Assembly (NCBI RefSeq): GCF_004363235.1
Contig: NZ_SNYW01000008.1
Coordinates: forward strand, 310,001-374,000
DNA: 64,000 bases
Direction: 5' to 3'
From: Dongia mobilis
GTDB taxonomy: Bacteria > Pseudomonadota > Alphaproteobacteria > Dongiales > Dongiaceae
Part shown: piece by piece, positions 26,909 to 35,295 of the stretch
Layout: the number at the start of each line of letters is the position of its first letter
Position numbering within the stretch: position 1 is the first letter of the stretch
Made by a program: the position numbers and the translations under genes
The notes under the pieces: model-generated
Seen by the model: only the letters and a program-made list of their open reading frames with translations
The model's database searches: none
Told to the model about the DNA's origin: nothing

Positions 26909-27790
26909 TCACCGCCACCAATCGTTGGTCGTGCCCGGCGCTCTGGCCGATTGCAGGATCGCGGCGCCATCGGGCAATGGCTCGATGTCGAGGAGATAGC
27001 GGTGGACGGGGCCGAGGCGGTTATAGGTCGCTTCCGTCAGATATTGCCGCTGCACCAGCTGCTGCGGCAGGTCGCGCCTGGTATAGGTGAGGTGCAGCAC
27101 GCGGCGGCGGTCGCCGGAAAGGTTGCGCGTGCCGCCGTGCCAGATGGCGGAATTGCAGATGATGAGCGAGCCCTTCGGCGCCTCCACCAGCACCTCGCCG
27201 GGAAAGGAGGTGGCGAGGTCGTCGGGCAGCATCGCCTTCTCGGCCTCGCTGAGCGAATCCGGCGACCAGTCGAAGCGGTTTACGGCGGCGACATTGAGCG
27301 GCGGCCAGTGATGCGAGCCGGGCACGACGCGCGTCGGGCCGTTGTCGCGGCGCATGTCGTCGAAGGTGATGATGACGTTGAGGACCCACCAGTCCTCCGG
27401 GAAATGCTTCGGCACGTCGACATGGAGGTCCTGGTGCCCCTGGCCCCTGGCCGGCTCGCGCAGATTGGCGCCATGCACCTTGATCTCGCCCAAGAGGTAA
27501 TGCGCGGCGGCCAGCACCGGCCTGGCTTCCAGGCAGCGATCGAAGGCCGATGATTTGTTGAAGATATTGGAGACGCGCGGGGCGCCGGGCTCGACATGGA
27601 CCTCATGGCCACCCCGGTCACCCTCCAGTGCGGAGAGACGGTCGAACTCCGCTGCCATCTCGGCGCAATCGGCGGTCGAAAAATAGCCCGGCCGCACGAA
27701 AAACCCATCCCGATCGAGCCTTTCCCGTTCGGATTGGGTGAAATCGGCGCCGGTGACACCCAATTCGAACAGAGCCCGCTTGGTGTACAT
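26909..27790 (-). CDS. Phytanoyl-CoA dioxygenase (PhyH) family oxygenase
   Basis: 293-residue Fe(II)/2-oxoglutarate-dependent dioxygenase. The iron-binding His-x-Asp is in DLHVDVPKHF near residues 122-131; the distal histidine is in SAIWHGGTRNLSG and the 2-oxoglutarate-binding arginine lies in the following GDRRRVLHLTY. Bacterial PhyH proteins hydroxylate varied small molecules, including ectoine and sugar-like compounds. First gene of the operon behind the LacI-type operator; start has GGAGG about seven bases upstream. Confidence 0.9.
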   Translation of the reverse strand: MYTKRALFELGVTGADFTQSERERLDRDGFFVRPGYFSTADCAEMAAEFDRLSALEGDRGGHEVHVEPGAPRVSNIFNKSSAFDRCLEARPVLAAAHYLLGEIKVHGANLREPARGQGHQDLHVDVPKHFPEDWWVLNVIITFDDMRRDNGPTRVVPGSHHWPPLNVAAVNRFDWSPDSLSEAEKAMLPDDLATSFPGEVLVEAPKGSLIICNSAIWHGGTRNLSGDRRRVLHLTYTRRDLPQQLVQRQYLTEATYNRLGPVHRYLLDIEPLPDGAAILQSARAPGTTNDWWR

Positions 27791-27832
27791 GGCATTTCCT
27801 CCAGAAAACGGCCTTCAAGGGCCGACTAATCG

Positions 27833-27854
27833 TTTAGCTAATCGATTAGCTAAA
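27833..27854. promoter_or_regulatory. 22-bp perfect palindromic LacI-type operator
   Basis: TTTAGCTAATC followed by its exact reverse complement, with the central CpG typical of LacI-family sites. A further CTAATCG copy at 27826-27832 gives a direct repeat with 12-base spacing. It is 43 bases upstream of the PhyH start and 157 bases upstream of the divergent MFS start, so repression of the PhyH operon is the simplest reading. The LacI gene in that operon is the likely binder. Confidence 0.85.
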
Positions 27855-28010
27855 TTGAACACCGCATTCGCGCGGGTGGCAAGGCGGATTCCGCCGGCTG
27901 ACCGGACAAGCGTCATCGAACAGCGCTATGCACGGGTTTCATGTGCCCCGGCGTTTCTGGTCTGACTTATTAACTTTTGCGATTTTGCTGCATGTGCGAG
28001 ATTGCCTGAC

Positions 28011-29213
28011 ATGAACCAGCCCTCTACCCAAATGCCCCCCACCAGAATGCCCGTCGCGATCCTGGCGCTTGCCGCTGGCTGTTTCGGCATCGGCACCACC
28101 GAATTCGTGGTGATGGGCCTCTTGCCCGATGTCGCCGGCGATCTCGGTGTCACCATCCCGCAGGCCGGCCTGCTGGTCACAGCCTATGCGGTGGGGGTCG
28201 TGATCGGCGCGCCGCTGATGGCGATGGCGACGGCGCGCCTGCCGCGCAAGGGCGCTCTCCTTGGCCTGATGGGGGTCTTCATCCTCGGCAATCTTGCCTG
28301 TGCGGCCGCACCCACCTACGGGCTGATGATGGCGGCGCGAATCTTCACCGCCTTCGCGCATGCGGCCTTCATGGGAATCGGCGCCGTGGTGGCGGCCGAT
28401 CTCGCCCCACCCAACAAGCGCGCCCAGGCCATGGCGCTTACCCTGACCGGCCTCACCATCGCCAATGTGCTGGGGGTTCCCGGCGGCACCGCCTTCGGCC
28501 ACTGGGCCGGCTGGCGCATGACCTTTGTCGGCGTGGCCGGCATCGGTGCGGTGGCCGGCCTTGCCGTGCTGCTGCTGGTGCCGAAGATGCCGGCCTTGAA
28601 GGTGCAGTCGATGGCGCGCGAATTCGCGGTGCTGAAGCGGCCCCAGGTGCTGCTCGGCATGGCGATGAGCGCCATGTCGGCGGCCAGCCTCTTTTCCGTC
28701 TACACCTATATAACGCCCCTGCTTGCCAGCAATGCCGGCATGGCGGCCGCCGCCATCACCGCGGCGCTGGTGCTGTTCGGCGTCGGTTTCACCCTGGGCG
28801 GCCTCATCGGCGGGCGGCTCGCCGACTGGCACCAGATGCGCGCCATGCAGGGCGGCTTCGTCGTCGTGGCGCTATTGCTTGTCCTCTTCACGGTGAGCTC
28901 CGGCCATATGGTCACCGCGATCGCCACCATGATCCTCTGGGGCATCGCCTCCTTCGCCGTGGTGGCGCCTTTGCAGATGCGCGTCATCGACAAGGCCCAT
29001 GGTGCGCCCAACCTTGCTTCCACCATCAACCATGCCGGCTTCAATATCGGCTGCGCCTCGGGTGCCTTCCTGGGCGGCATCCCGCTCAGCCTCGGTGCGG
29101 ACTACACCACCGTGCCCTGGGTCGGTGCCGGCATTGCCCTGCTGGCCTTCGTGACGGCACTGCTCGCCGAACGCAGCGACCGCGCCGCGCCATTGCCGGC
29201 CGCGGCCGAATAG
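28011..29213 (+). CDS. MFS transporter (AraJ/NepI-like efflux group)
   Basis: 400-residue, 12-helix major facilitator. Near the N terminus GCFGIGTTEFVVMGLLPDVAGDL is the TEFVxMG signature of the sugar/purine-nucleoside efflux and AraJ-like group, followed by AARIFTAFAHAAFMGIGAVVAADL and the VPGGTAFG loop. The ATG at 28011 lies three codons after a TTG in the same frame; no strong ribosome-binding site marks either. Divergent from the PhyH operon across a 220-base gap holding the LacI-type palindrome, so it may export a compound of that pathway. Confidence 0.9.
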   Translation: MNQPSTQMPPTRMPVAILALAAGCFGIGTTEFVVMGLLPDVAGDLGVTIPQAGLLVTAYAVGVVIGAPLMAMATARLPRKGALLGLMGVFILGNLACAAAPTYGLMMAARIFTAFAHAAFMGIGAVVAADLAPPNKRAQAMALTLTGLTIANVLGVPGGTAFGHWAGWRMTFVGVAGIGAVAGLAVLLLVPKMPALKVQSMAREFAVLKRPQVLLGMAMSAMSAASLFSVYTYITPLLASNAGMAAAAITAALVLFGVGFTLGGLIGGRLADWHQMRAMQGGFVVVALLLVLFTVSSGHMVTAIATMILWGIASFAVVAPLQMRVIDKAHGAPNLASTINHAGFNIGCASGAFLGGIPLSLGADYTTVPWVGAGIALLAFVTALLAERSDRAAPLPAAAE

Positions 29214-29214
29214 T

Positions 29215-30390
29215 TCAATCCCGGGTGACGATCCGCGCCGTCAGCGGCACGACGATCATGGCGGCACCGACCAGCGCGAAGGCGATGGAAAGGCTGGTGG
29301 CATGGGCGATGAAGCCGATGAAGGCGGGGCCGATCAGGATGCCGGCATAGCCGAGCGCCGTCACCGCCGCGATGGCGTGGCCCGGATGCATCGCCTGCTG
29401 CCGGCCGATGGCGGTATAGAAGACCGGCACGATATTGGCAGCACCCAGACCGATCGCCATGAAGCCGGCCAGCGCCGCCCAGGGCGATTCCACCAGCACG
29501 GCCAGGGCAAAGCCCGCCATCACCACAATCCCGCCAAAAACCAGGATGCGCCGGCCGCCGAGTGAGGCGACGACGCGGTCGCCAGTGAGGCGTCCCACCG
29601 TCATGGCAAGCGCGAAGGCGGCATAGCCGAGACCGGCGAGGCCCTTCTCCAGCCCGCGTGCGTCGATAAGGAAGAGGGCGCTCCAGTCCAGCAGCGCACC
29701 CTCCACCAGGAACGCGATGAAGCAGAGGCCGCCGATGAAAAGCACGAAGCCCCGGGGCAGGTGGAAGAGCCGCACGCGCCCGCCCGCCTCGCCCGGATGG
29801 TCGCTGCCATAGGGCAGCAGATGCGGCGCGGCGAGTGCGACCTGCAACAGGATCAGCGCCACCACGATGGCGGCGGCGCCGACCGGATCGAGGCCCAGCT
29901 GGATGAGCAGGCTGACCCCGCCGGCGCCCGCGATCCCGCCGACGCTGAAGAGGCCGTGAAAGCCGGAGAGCAGCGGTTTGGGTGCCGCCTTCGCGACGAT
30001 GATGCCCTGCACGTTGACGCCGACTTCGGCCAGACCGATGACAAAGCCGAAAAGAAAGAGCGCAGCACCCAGCAGGAAGGGGCTGGCGACGAAGCTCAGG
30101 AACGGAAAGACCAGGGCCGTCGCCAGGGCGGAAAGCACAATGGCAAAGCGGCAGCCGAGGCGCGCGGTGACGGCGCCGGCGATCGGCATCGAGGTCAGCG
30201 AGCCGAGGCCGAAGGCCAGCAGCAGCAGGCCGAGACCCGCATCGTCAAGCCCGGTGCGCTCCTTGGCAAAGGGAATGAGCGGCGCCCAGGAGGAAAGGGC
30301 GAATCCCAGAAAGAAGAACATGACGCGGGTCGCATGCTGCTGCGCGCGGCCGGGAATTGGGTGGGAGATTTGCGGGGCGGATGCGGACAA
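29215..30390 (-). CDS. MFS transporter (YbjJ-like)
   Basis: 391-residue major facilitator with about 12 hydrophobic helices. Features include MFFFLGFALSSWAPLIPF near the start, the loop GLGSLTSMPIAGAVTARLG, and FGFVIGLAEVGVNVQGI, a pattern of the sugar-MFS-like YbjJ group. The TTG start at 30390 is not preceded by a clear ribosome-binding site, so the start is uncertain by some 20 residues. It converges with the other MFS gene, stops separated by one base. Confidence 0.87.
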   Translation of the reverse strand: MSASAPQISHPIPGRAQQHATRVMFFFLGFALSSWAPLIPFAKERTGLDDAGLGLLLLAFGLGSLTSMPIAGAVTARLGCRFAIVLSALATALVFPFLSFVASPFLLGAALFLFGFVIGLAEVGVNVQGIIVAKAAPKPLLSGFHGLFSVGGIAGAGGVSLLIQLGLDPVGAAAIVVALILLQVALAAPHLLPYGSDHPGEAGGRVRLFHLPRGFVLFIGGLCFIAFLVEGALLDWSALFLIDARGLEKGLAGLGYAAFALAMTVGRLTGDRVVASLGGRRILVFGGIVVMAGFALAVLVESPWAALAGFMAIGLGAANIVPVFYTAIGRQQAMHPGHAIAAVTALGYAGILIGPAFIGFIAHATSLSIAFALVGAAMIVVPLTARIVTRD

Positions 30391-30459
30391 GGGGAATCTG
30401 TTCGTGCGATCTGAAGGGAGCGGCGGCGCAGTCTAGTGGTGCCCACCGCGCCGGGCAAT

Positions 30460-31749
30460 CTACGTCAACGGTTCCCGGTGCGCCCCGGCCTTCGCGCGCC
30501 GTCTGGCGCCGATGAAGGCGGCCCACAGATCGCGCAGCACCGCGCGCCAGCCGAAGCGACGTGCCGCCATGCGCAGCATGGGGCCAATCTCGAAGCCAAC
30601 CAAACGCATCACCGGCTGCCCGGCCGCGCGCAGGCCGAGAAGGCGCGCCGGCGCGCCCAGGCGCCGGTCGAGATGGTCGCCATGCATCGCGTAGAGTTCC
30701 TCGACGCTGAAATCCTCCAGTACCAGGGCGCCGGAACCGGCCGCCGATCGCAGCAGCGCTGCCCCTTTTTCCGTGCGCGCGATCGCAATATTGACCCCCG
30801 GCGCCTCGTCATGGACCGGCTGGCCGTCCCGCATCACCCAGCCATCGGGGGCGGCGATATCGGCCACCGAGCCGATGGCATCCGCGCAGATCTTGCAGCG
30901 GAACTGCATGTCATAGGTCCAGGGCACATCCGGCGTATAATAGAGCTGGTCATAGGTGAGGTCGGCCACGCGGCCGTCCGTCGTCTCCAGATGCGTGGGG
31001 CCGGGCCAGCCATTGCCGCGCCAGCGGAACAGGCTGAGCTCCTCGCGCCTGAAGCCCACATGGCGGGCGACCACTTCCGGAAAGATCGTCGAGGGCACGC
31101 CGCCGCAGAAGATGGTGAGGCAATATCTGATCTGCGCCCTGGCCCGCGCATCCACCTGCTGCAGGTGCCGGATGGCGGCGATGTCGCAGGGCTTGGCAAT
31201 GACCGCGAAGACCGTGCCGGTATCCAGCAACTCGGCAACCCGGGTGAGGGCAGCACCCGGGCCATAGCGCGATTGCGCGGCGGCGATCACCTCCTCCGGC
31301 GAGCGGCTGACCTGTGCTTCCGTGTGCAGCGGATCGGCGGCGCTTGCCTTCACATGCAAGATCGCCTCGACTTCGCCCGACCGCAGCAGATGACAGCCCA
31401 GCGCGGTCAGCGTCCCGCCCGCCGCCGCCCACTGACGGATGGCGGAATCGCCCGACCAGGACCGATGGATGGCCGCGACCGGTCCCCAGATCGGGTCATG
31501 GGGTTTCGCCGTCTCGTCGGGCAGCATCGCCAGCGGCCCGCCCAGAACGGCGCCGGGGCAGACCGCCATGATCTTCGCCAGCGTGTCGGCATCGGGTGCT
31601 GCCGTCACCTGCGGGCGCAACTGCCCGATGGCGGTGTAATGCATCGCGATCCGGTCCCGTCCGCCCAAGCTCTCGCACAGCCCGCAACCGGTGCACAATC
31701 CGTTGGCGATGATGGAGTGGACATCCTGCGGTTGACTGACGGCTGGCAT
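30460..31749 (-). CDS. FrhB-like iron-sulfur flavoprotein (coenzyme F420 hydrogenase/dehydrogenase beta-subunit family)
   Basis: 429-residue protein. An N-terminal cluster motif NGLCTGCGLCESLGG is followed by the FrhB domain with AKPCDIAAIRHLQ, IFCGGVPS and a second cysteine group FRCKICADAIGSVADIA, the usual cluster and FAD/F420-binding pattern. The family also includes 7-hydroxymethyl-chlorophyll a reductase and proteins of polysaccharide clusters, which do not use F420. No F420 biosynthesis gene is visible here, so the electron donor is probably ferredoxin or flavin. Neighbours give no pathway. Confidence 0.87.
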   Translation of the reverse strand: MPAVSQPQDVHSIIANGLCTGCGLCESLGGRDRIAMHYTAIGQLRPQVTAAPDADTLAKIMAVCPGAVLGGPLAMLPDETAKPHDPIWGPVAAIHRSWSGDSAIRQWAAAGGTLTALGCHLLRSGEVEAILHVKASAADPLHTEAQVSRSPEEVIAAAQSRYGPGAALTRVAELLDTGTVFAVIAKPCDIAAIRHLQQVDARARAQIRYCLTIFCGGVPSTIFPEVVARHVGFRREELSLFRWRGNGWPGPTHLETTDGRVADLTYDQLYYTPDVPWTYDMQFRCKICADAIGSVADIAAPDGWVMRDGQPVHDEAPGVNIAIARTEKGAALLRSAAGSGALVLEDFSVEELYAMHGDHLDRRLGAPARLLGLRAAGQPVMRLVGFEIGPMLRMAARRFGWRAVLRDLWAAFIGARRRAKAGAHREPLT

Positions 31750-31793
31750 GGCGTTGGCCTGGAAGGGAAAACCGAAGGATGCCCGGTCGCTGT

Positions 31794-32117
31794 TCAGGCG
31801 GCAACCGGCTTGATCGACTTCAGATCGGCGGCAATTTCGCGCCGCCGTTCCATCAGGTCGAAATCGCGCTGCAGGTTCAGGAAAAAGCCCTCCGATACCC
31901 CAAAGGCGCGTGCCAGGCGCAGATCGGTGTCGGCGGTGATGCCGCGCTTGCCCAGCACGATTTCGTTGATGCGCCGAGGCGGTACGCCGATGGCACGGCC
32001 CAGCGCATTCTGCGACAGATCGAGGGGGCGCAGAAACTCTTCCAGCAGGATTTCGCCGGGATGCGGGTTGCGCAGCCCTACGCCGGATTTGCTAGTGGTA
32101 ATCGACGATTTCGACAT
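31794..32117 (-). CDS. higA: HigA family antitoxin (XRE type)
   Basis: 107-residue antitoxin. The XRE helix-turn-helix ([26 protein letters not shown]) is preceded by [14 protein letters not shown], the typical HigA opening. Start at 32117 has AAGGAGG eight bases before it. It overlaps the 3' end of higB by 26 bases, toxin first, which is the normal HigBA order. With its partner it should bind the tandem operators at 32414-32447. Confidence 0.92.
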   Translation of the reverse strand: MSKSSITTSKSGVGLRNPHPGEILLEEFLRPLDLSQNALGRAIGVPPRRINEIVLGKRGITADTDLRLARAFGVSEGFFLNLQRDFDLMERRREIAADLKSIKPVAA

Positions 32118-32379
32118 CGCCCGGCCCTCCTTGTTCGGCATTCCACTGGAAGCAGATGCGCCACTGGTCGTTGATGCGGATGCTGTAGCGCCCGCGCCGA
32201 TCGCCCTTGAGCGCTTCCAGCCGGTTGCCCGGCGGCACCCGCAGATCCTCCAGTCGCAATGCCGCATTAAGCAGGCGCAGCTTGCGCAGGGCGATATCCT
32301 GCATCGTGGGCGGAAATCGCCGCGAGCGGACACCTTCCCATATGCGCGCCGTCTCGCGACAGGCGAAGCTGACAATCAT
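32092..32379 (-). CDS. higB: HigB family mRNA interferase toxin
   Basis: 95-residue RelE-superfamily toxin that cleaves mRNA on the ribosome. Characteristic blocks are [16 protein letters not shown] at the start, [29 protein letters not shown] in the middle and QWRICFQWN near the end. The start at 32379 was chosen by family length; the frame runs 20 codons further up into the operator. Promoter and operators directly upstream. Confidence 0.92.
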   Translation of the reverse strand: MIVSFACRETARIWEGVRSRRFPPTMQDIALRKLRLLNAALRLEDLRVPPGNRLEALKGDRRGRYSIRINDQWRICFQWNAEQGGPGDVEIVDYH

Positions 32380-32410
32380 CCGGGCGGCACCACATCCGTC
32401 ATTCACGATC

Positions 32411-32447
32411 TTTATAACGAAATTCGTTATATAACGCAATTCGTTAT
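32411..32447 (-). promoter_or_regulatory. higBA promoter inside two abutting 17-bp operators
   Basis: Two inverted repeats abut exactly: ATAACGAAATTCGTTAT at 32414-32430 and ATAACGCAATTCGTTAT at 32431-32447, differing at one base. On the minus strand a -35 TTGCGT (32434-32439) and a -10 TATAAA (32411-32416) are 17 bases apart, so both hexamers overlap operators and binding should block transcription. The distal end overlaps the stop codon of the upstream VOC gene. Confidence 0.87.
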
Positions 32448-32842
32448 GATCGGGGGTTGTTGATCACCGCTTCCAGCCGGTGGCCATCGGGATCGATCAC
32501 AAAGGCGGCGTAGTAATGGGGGCCATAATCCGGCCTCATGTCGGGCCTGCCGTTCGAACGTCCGCCATGGGCCAGCGCTGCCGCATGGAAGGCGTCGACG
32601 GCAGCCCGGTTCGGTGCCGCGAAGGCGACGTGCTGGCCATCGCCCGGTGCCAGTGCATCGTCGCACTGCTTGAGGGCCAGCTTGTCGTGACCGCCCGGCG
32701 GGCCGTAGCCAACTGCCTGACCCGCCTCGCCCGGCCGGATGTCGGACCAGACCCGGGCATAGCCCAGCGGTTCCAGGATCGCATCGTAGAAATCCGTCGC
32801 CCGAGCGATGTCGCGGACGGCGAGCGAGAGATGGTGGAGCAA
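32444..32842 (-). CDS. VOC/glyoxalase-fold protein
   Basis: 132-residue vicinal-oxygen-chelate protein. [20 protein letters not shown] at the start and [18 protein letters not shown] at the end carry the metal-binding histidine and glutamate. The TTG start lies one base past the DUF427 stop and follows a GAGGTGAG tract, so the two genes are co-transcribed. Reaction unknown. Confidence 0.88.
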   Translation of the reverse strand: MLHHLSLAVRDIARATDFYDAILEPLGYARVWSDIRPGEAGQAVGYGPPGGHDKLALKQCDDALAPGDGQHVAFAAPNRAAVDAFHAAALAHGGRSNGRPDMRPDYGPHYYAAFVIDPDGHRLEAVINNPRS

Positions 32843-32843
32843 C

Positions 32844-33227
32844 TCACCTCACCTCGATGGAATCCACCCGGTCCGCATAGAAAGCCATGAAATCCTTGAT
32901 CTCGGCCATGGCCGCCGGCGGCTCTTCATAGGTCCAGACCGCGTTCCGGCCCTTCTCGCTGCCCTTGATGCTGTAGTAGTGGCAGACGCCCTTGTAGGGA
33001 CACCAGGTGGTGTGGTCGGAGCGTTCGAGGGCGCCGAGATCGACATCCTTCCTTGGCACATACCAGACCGCCGGGTATTGCGCCTCGTGCAGCAGGATGG
33101 GATGCGTCGTGTGGGCGACGACATGGCCCTCCGCCGTCACGACGATGCGCTCGCGCGGGTGCTCGATCGAGATCGGGTGTTCGGGGCCGGGGTCGCGGGC
33201 GGTGCGGGCTTCGGCGGCATTGGACAT
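32844..33227 (-). CDS. DUF427 domain-containing protein
   Basis: 127-residue protein of unknown function. The family core is recognisable in PAVWYVPRKDVDLGAL, HTTWCPYKGVCHYYSI and AVWTYEEPPAAMAEIKDFMAFYADRVD. DUF427 proteins are small beta-rich proteins found widely in actinobacteria and alphaproteobacteria. It follows the sugar-transport operon by about 130 bases and precedes the VOC gene. Confidence 0.9.
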   Translation of the reverse strand: MSNAAEARTARDPGPEHPISIEHPRERIVVTAEGHVVAHTTHPILLHEAQYPAVWYVPRKDVDLGALERSDHTTWCPYKGVCHYYSIKGSEKGRNAVWTYEEPPAAMAEIKDFMAFYADRVDSIEVR

Positions 33228-33330
33228 GGCGTTCCTCCCGGTTTCTTGTGCTTATCCGGGAATGCTGCACCTTTTGCCGGCGCCGGGGAAGGGGGATTCC
33301 GGCGCCCCCGCAATCGGGTGACGCTGCCTG

Positions 33331-33380
33331 TGCCTTGACGGCCCCTTGTGCCTTGACACCGCCTATTCCTTGACGGCGCC
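33331..33380. repeat. Degenerate 15-bp direct repeat at the 3' end of a permease gene
   Basis: Three copies begin at 33331, 33349 and 33366 (TGCCTTGACGGCCCC, TGCCTTGACACCGCC, TTCCTTGACGGCGCC). The third is the coding end of the permease (residues GAVKE); the first two lie just past its stop. They look like local slippage duplications of the gene end. Confidence 0.7.
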
Positions 33381-34253
33381 CGTCATGGAGGAAACGTAAT
33401 GCTCGACGAAGAAGGAATAGAGGATGACCACGGGCAGCGAGCCGATGAGGGCGCCTGCCATGAGCGAGCCCCATTCGTAGACGTCGGAGCGGACCAGTTC
33501 GGTGAGCACGCCGACCGGCACCGTCTTCACCTCCGAAGACTGGATGAAGGTGAGGGCATAGATGAACTCGTTCCAGGAGAGGGTGAAGGCGAAGATGCCG
33601 GCGGAGATCAATCCAGGCACCGCCAGCGGCAGCACGATCCGGGTCAGGATCTGCCAGCGCGTCGCCCCGTCAATGAGCGCGCATTCCTCGAGCTCGAACG
33701 GGATCGAGCGGAAATAGCCCATCAGCAGCCAGGTGCAGAACGGCACCAGGAAGGTGGGATAGGTGAGGATGAGGGCAAAGCGCGTATCATAGAGGCCAAG
33801 CTGGAACACCATGACGGCCAGCGGAATGAACAGGATCGAGGGCGGCACCAGATAGGCAAGGAAGATGGCAAGGCCCACCTGGCGGGCACCCTTGAAGCGC
33901 AGGCGCTCGATCGCATAGGCGGCAAAGACCGAGGCCGCCAGCGAGAGGAAGGTGGCCGCAACGGAAATGAGGATCGTGTTCCACAGCCAGCCGGGATAGG
34001 AGGTCTCGAAGATCAGGTATTTGATATGGTCGAGGGTCGGCTCCACCACCCAGAAGGGGCTGAAATCCTTGTAATTGGTGAGCTCGTTATTGGGCTTCAC
34101 CGCCGTGACCGCCATCCAGTAGAACGGGAACAGCAGCACGAAGACGAAGACCAGCAGCGGCAGGTAGATCGTCACCACCCGCCGCGGCAGGCGATTGAGA
34201 TATTTCATCCCGCCTTCGTCGCCGGCCTTCGCGTCGACATGTTCGACCGCCAT
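33363..34253 (-). CDS. Carbohydrate ABC transporter permease (MalG type)
   Basis: 296-residue inner-membrane permease with six hydrophobic helices. The EAA loop that docks the ATPase is seen in ELEECALIDGATRWQILTRIVLPLAVPGLIS near residues 190-220. MalG-type features include FPFYWMAVTAVKP near the start and LSWNEFIYALTF. Start lies one base after the stop of the partner permease. Partner of genes at 34255, 35296 and 36704. Confidence 0.93.
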   Translation of the reverse strand: MAVEHVDAKAGDEGGMKYLNRLPRRVVTIYLPLLVFVFVLLFPFYWMAVTAVKPNNELTNYKDFSPFWVVEPTLDHIKYLIFETSYPGWLWNTILISVAATFLSLAASVFAAYAIERLRFKGARQVGLAIFLAYLVPPSILFIPLAVMVFQLGLYDTRFALILTYPTFLVPFCTWLLMGYFRSIPFELEECALIDGATRWQILTRIVLPLAVPGLISAGIFAFTLSWNEFIYALTFIQSSEVKTVPVGVLTELVRSDVYEWGSLMAGALIGSLPVVILYSFFVEHYVSSMTGAVKE

Positions 34254-34254
34254 C

Positions 34255-35202
34255 TCAGTTGTCTCCCCCCTGCTGCCAGCGCCGCCGCTGCAGGCCGAAA
34301 TAGCTGAACAGGATGGCCGCCAGCAGGAAGGGGATCATGGCGACGGCGATCGCCGCCCCCTCGCCCAGATTGCCGCCCGAGATGCCGCGCTGGAAGGAAA
34401 GGGTCGCCATCAGATGGGTGGCATTCACCGGCCCGCCCCGCGTCAGCACATAGATCAGCTGGAAATCGGTGAAGGTGAAGAGGACCGAGAAGGTCATCAC
34501 GATGGCGATAATGGGGGTGAGCAACGGGAAGGTGACGAAGCGGAAGCGCTGCCAGGAGGTGGCGCCGTCCAGCGTCGCCGCCTCGTAGAGCGAGGGCGGG
34601 ATGGTCTGCAGCCCGGCCAGCAGCGTGATGGCGACGAAGGGAATGCCGCGCCAGACATTGGCGGCGATGACGGAAGCGCGGGCATTGGTTGGATCGCCGA
34701 GGAAGTTGATCGGCTGCTCGATCCAGCCCCATTCGATGAGGACCCAGGAGAGGATCGAGAATTGCGCGTCATAGATCCACCAGAAGGCGATGGCGGACAG
34801 CACGGTCGGCACCACCCAGGGCAGCAGCACGATGGCGCGGAAGAAGGCCTTGAACGGCAGATGCTCGTTGAGCAGCAGCGCCAGCCACAGGCCTAGGCCG
34901 AATTTGAGAATCGAGGCGACACTCGTATAGAGGATGGTGTTGAAGACCGACAGCCAGAAGACGTCGTCGTCCCAGAGGTAGGCGTAGTTCTCGAGGCCGA
35001 TGAAGATGCCGTCGCGGCCGATGCGCTCGTCGGTGAAGCCGAGCCAGACGCCGAGCCCCAACGGATAGGTCAGGAAGAGCAGCAGCAGCACCGCAGCCGG
35101 CAGCATGAACAGAAAGGCCAGTGCCCCCCGGCTCTCTTCAATGCGGGCGAGAAGGGGGCGGCTGCCGCCAATGCTGCTGCTGGTGGTCCGGTTTGCCGTC
35201 AT
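34255..35202 (-). CDS. Carbohydrate ABC transporter permease (MalF/UgpA type)
   Basis: 315-residue permease with six predicted helices. The EAA loop is in SLYEAATLDGATSWQRFRFVTFPLLTPII near residues 210-240. Features such as YPLGLGVWLGFTDERIG and PTVLSAIAFWWIYDAQF match the MalF-like half of sugar ABC importers. Downstream of the binding-protein gene and a strong hairpin; almost certainly one operon with the second permease. Confidence 0.93.
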   Translation of the reverse strand: MTANRTTSSSIGGSRPLLARIEESRGALAFLFMLPAAVLLLLFLTYPLGLGVWLGFTDERIGRDGIFIGLENYAYLWDDDVFWLSVFNTILYTSVASILKFGLGLWLALLLNEHLPFKAFFRAIVLLPWVVPTVLSAIAFWWIYDAQFSILSWVLIEWGWIEQPINFLGDPTNARASVIAANVWRGIPFVAITLLAGLQTIPPSLYEAATLDGATSWQRFRFVTFPLLTPIIAIVMTFSVLFTFTDFQLIYVLTRGGPVNATHLMATLSFQRGISGGNLGEGAAIAVAMIPFLLAAILFSYFGLQRRRWQQGGDN

Positions 35203-35243
35203 CGCGAAGGAATGCCTCGATTGATCCAGATCCTGCCGAAAGG

Positions 35244-35274
35244 CCCCCTCACCCCTTGAGGCAGGGTGAGGGGG
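35244..35274. repeat. Intercistronic 11-bp perfect hairpin
   Basis: CCCCCTCACCC and its exact reverse complement flank a nine-base loop in the 93-base gap between the sugar-binding-protein gene and the first permease. No U-run follows, so it is less a terminator than an RNA-stability or attenuation hairpin, which would raise binding protein above permease. Confidence 0.8.
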
Positions 35275-35295
35275 ATCCGCCAGTCAAGCGACAGG

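Noticed and set aside
27833-28010. Same LacI-type operator controlling the sugar ABC operon at 33-37 kb
   Set aside because: No matching palindrome was seen in 37763-38083.
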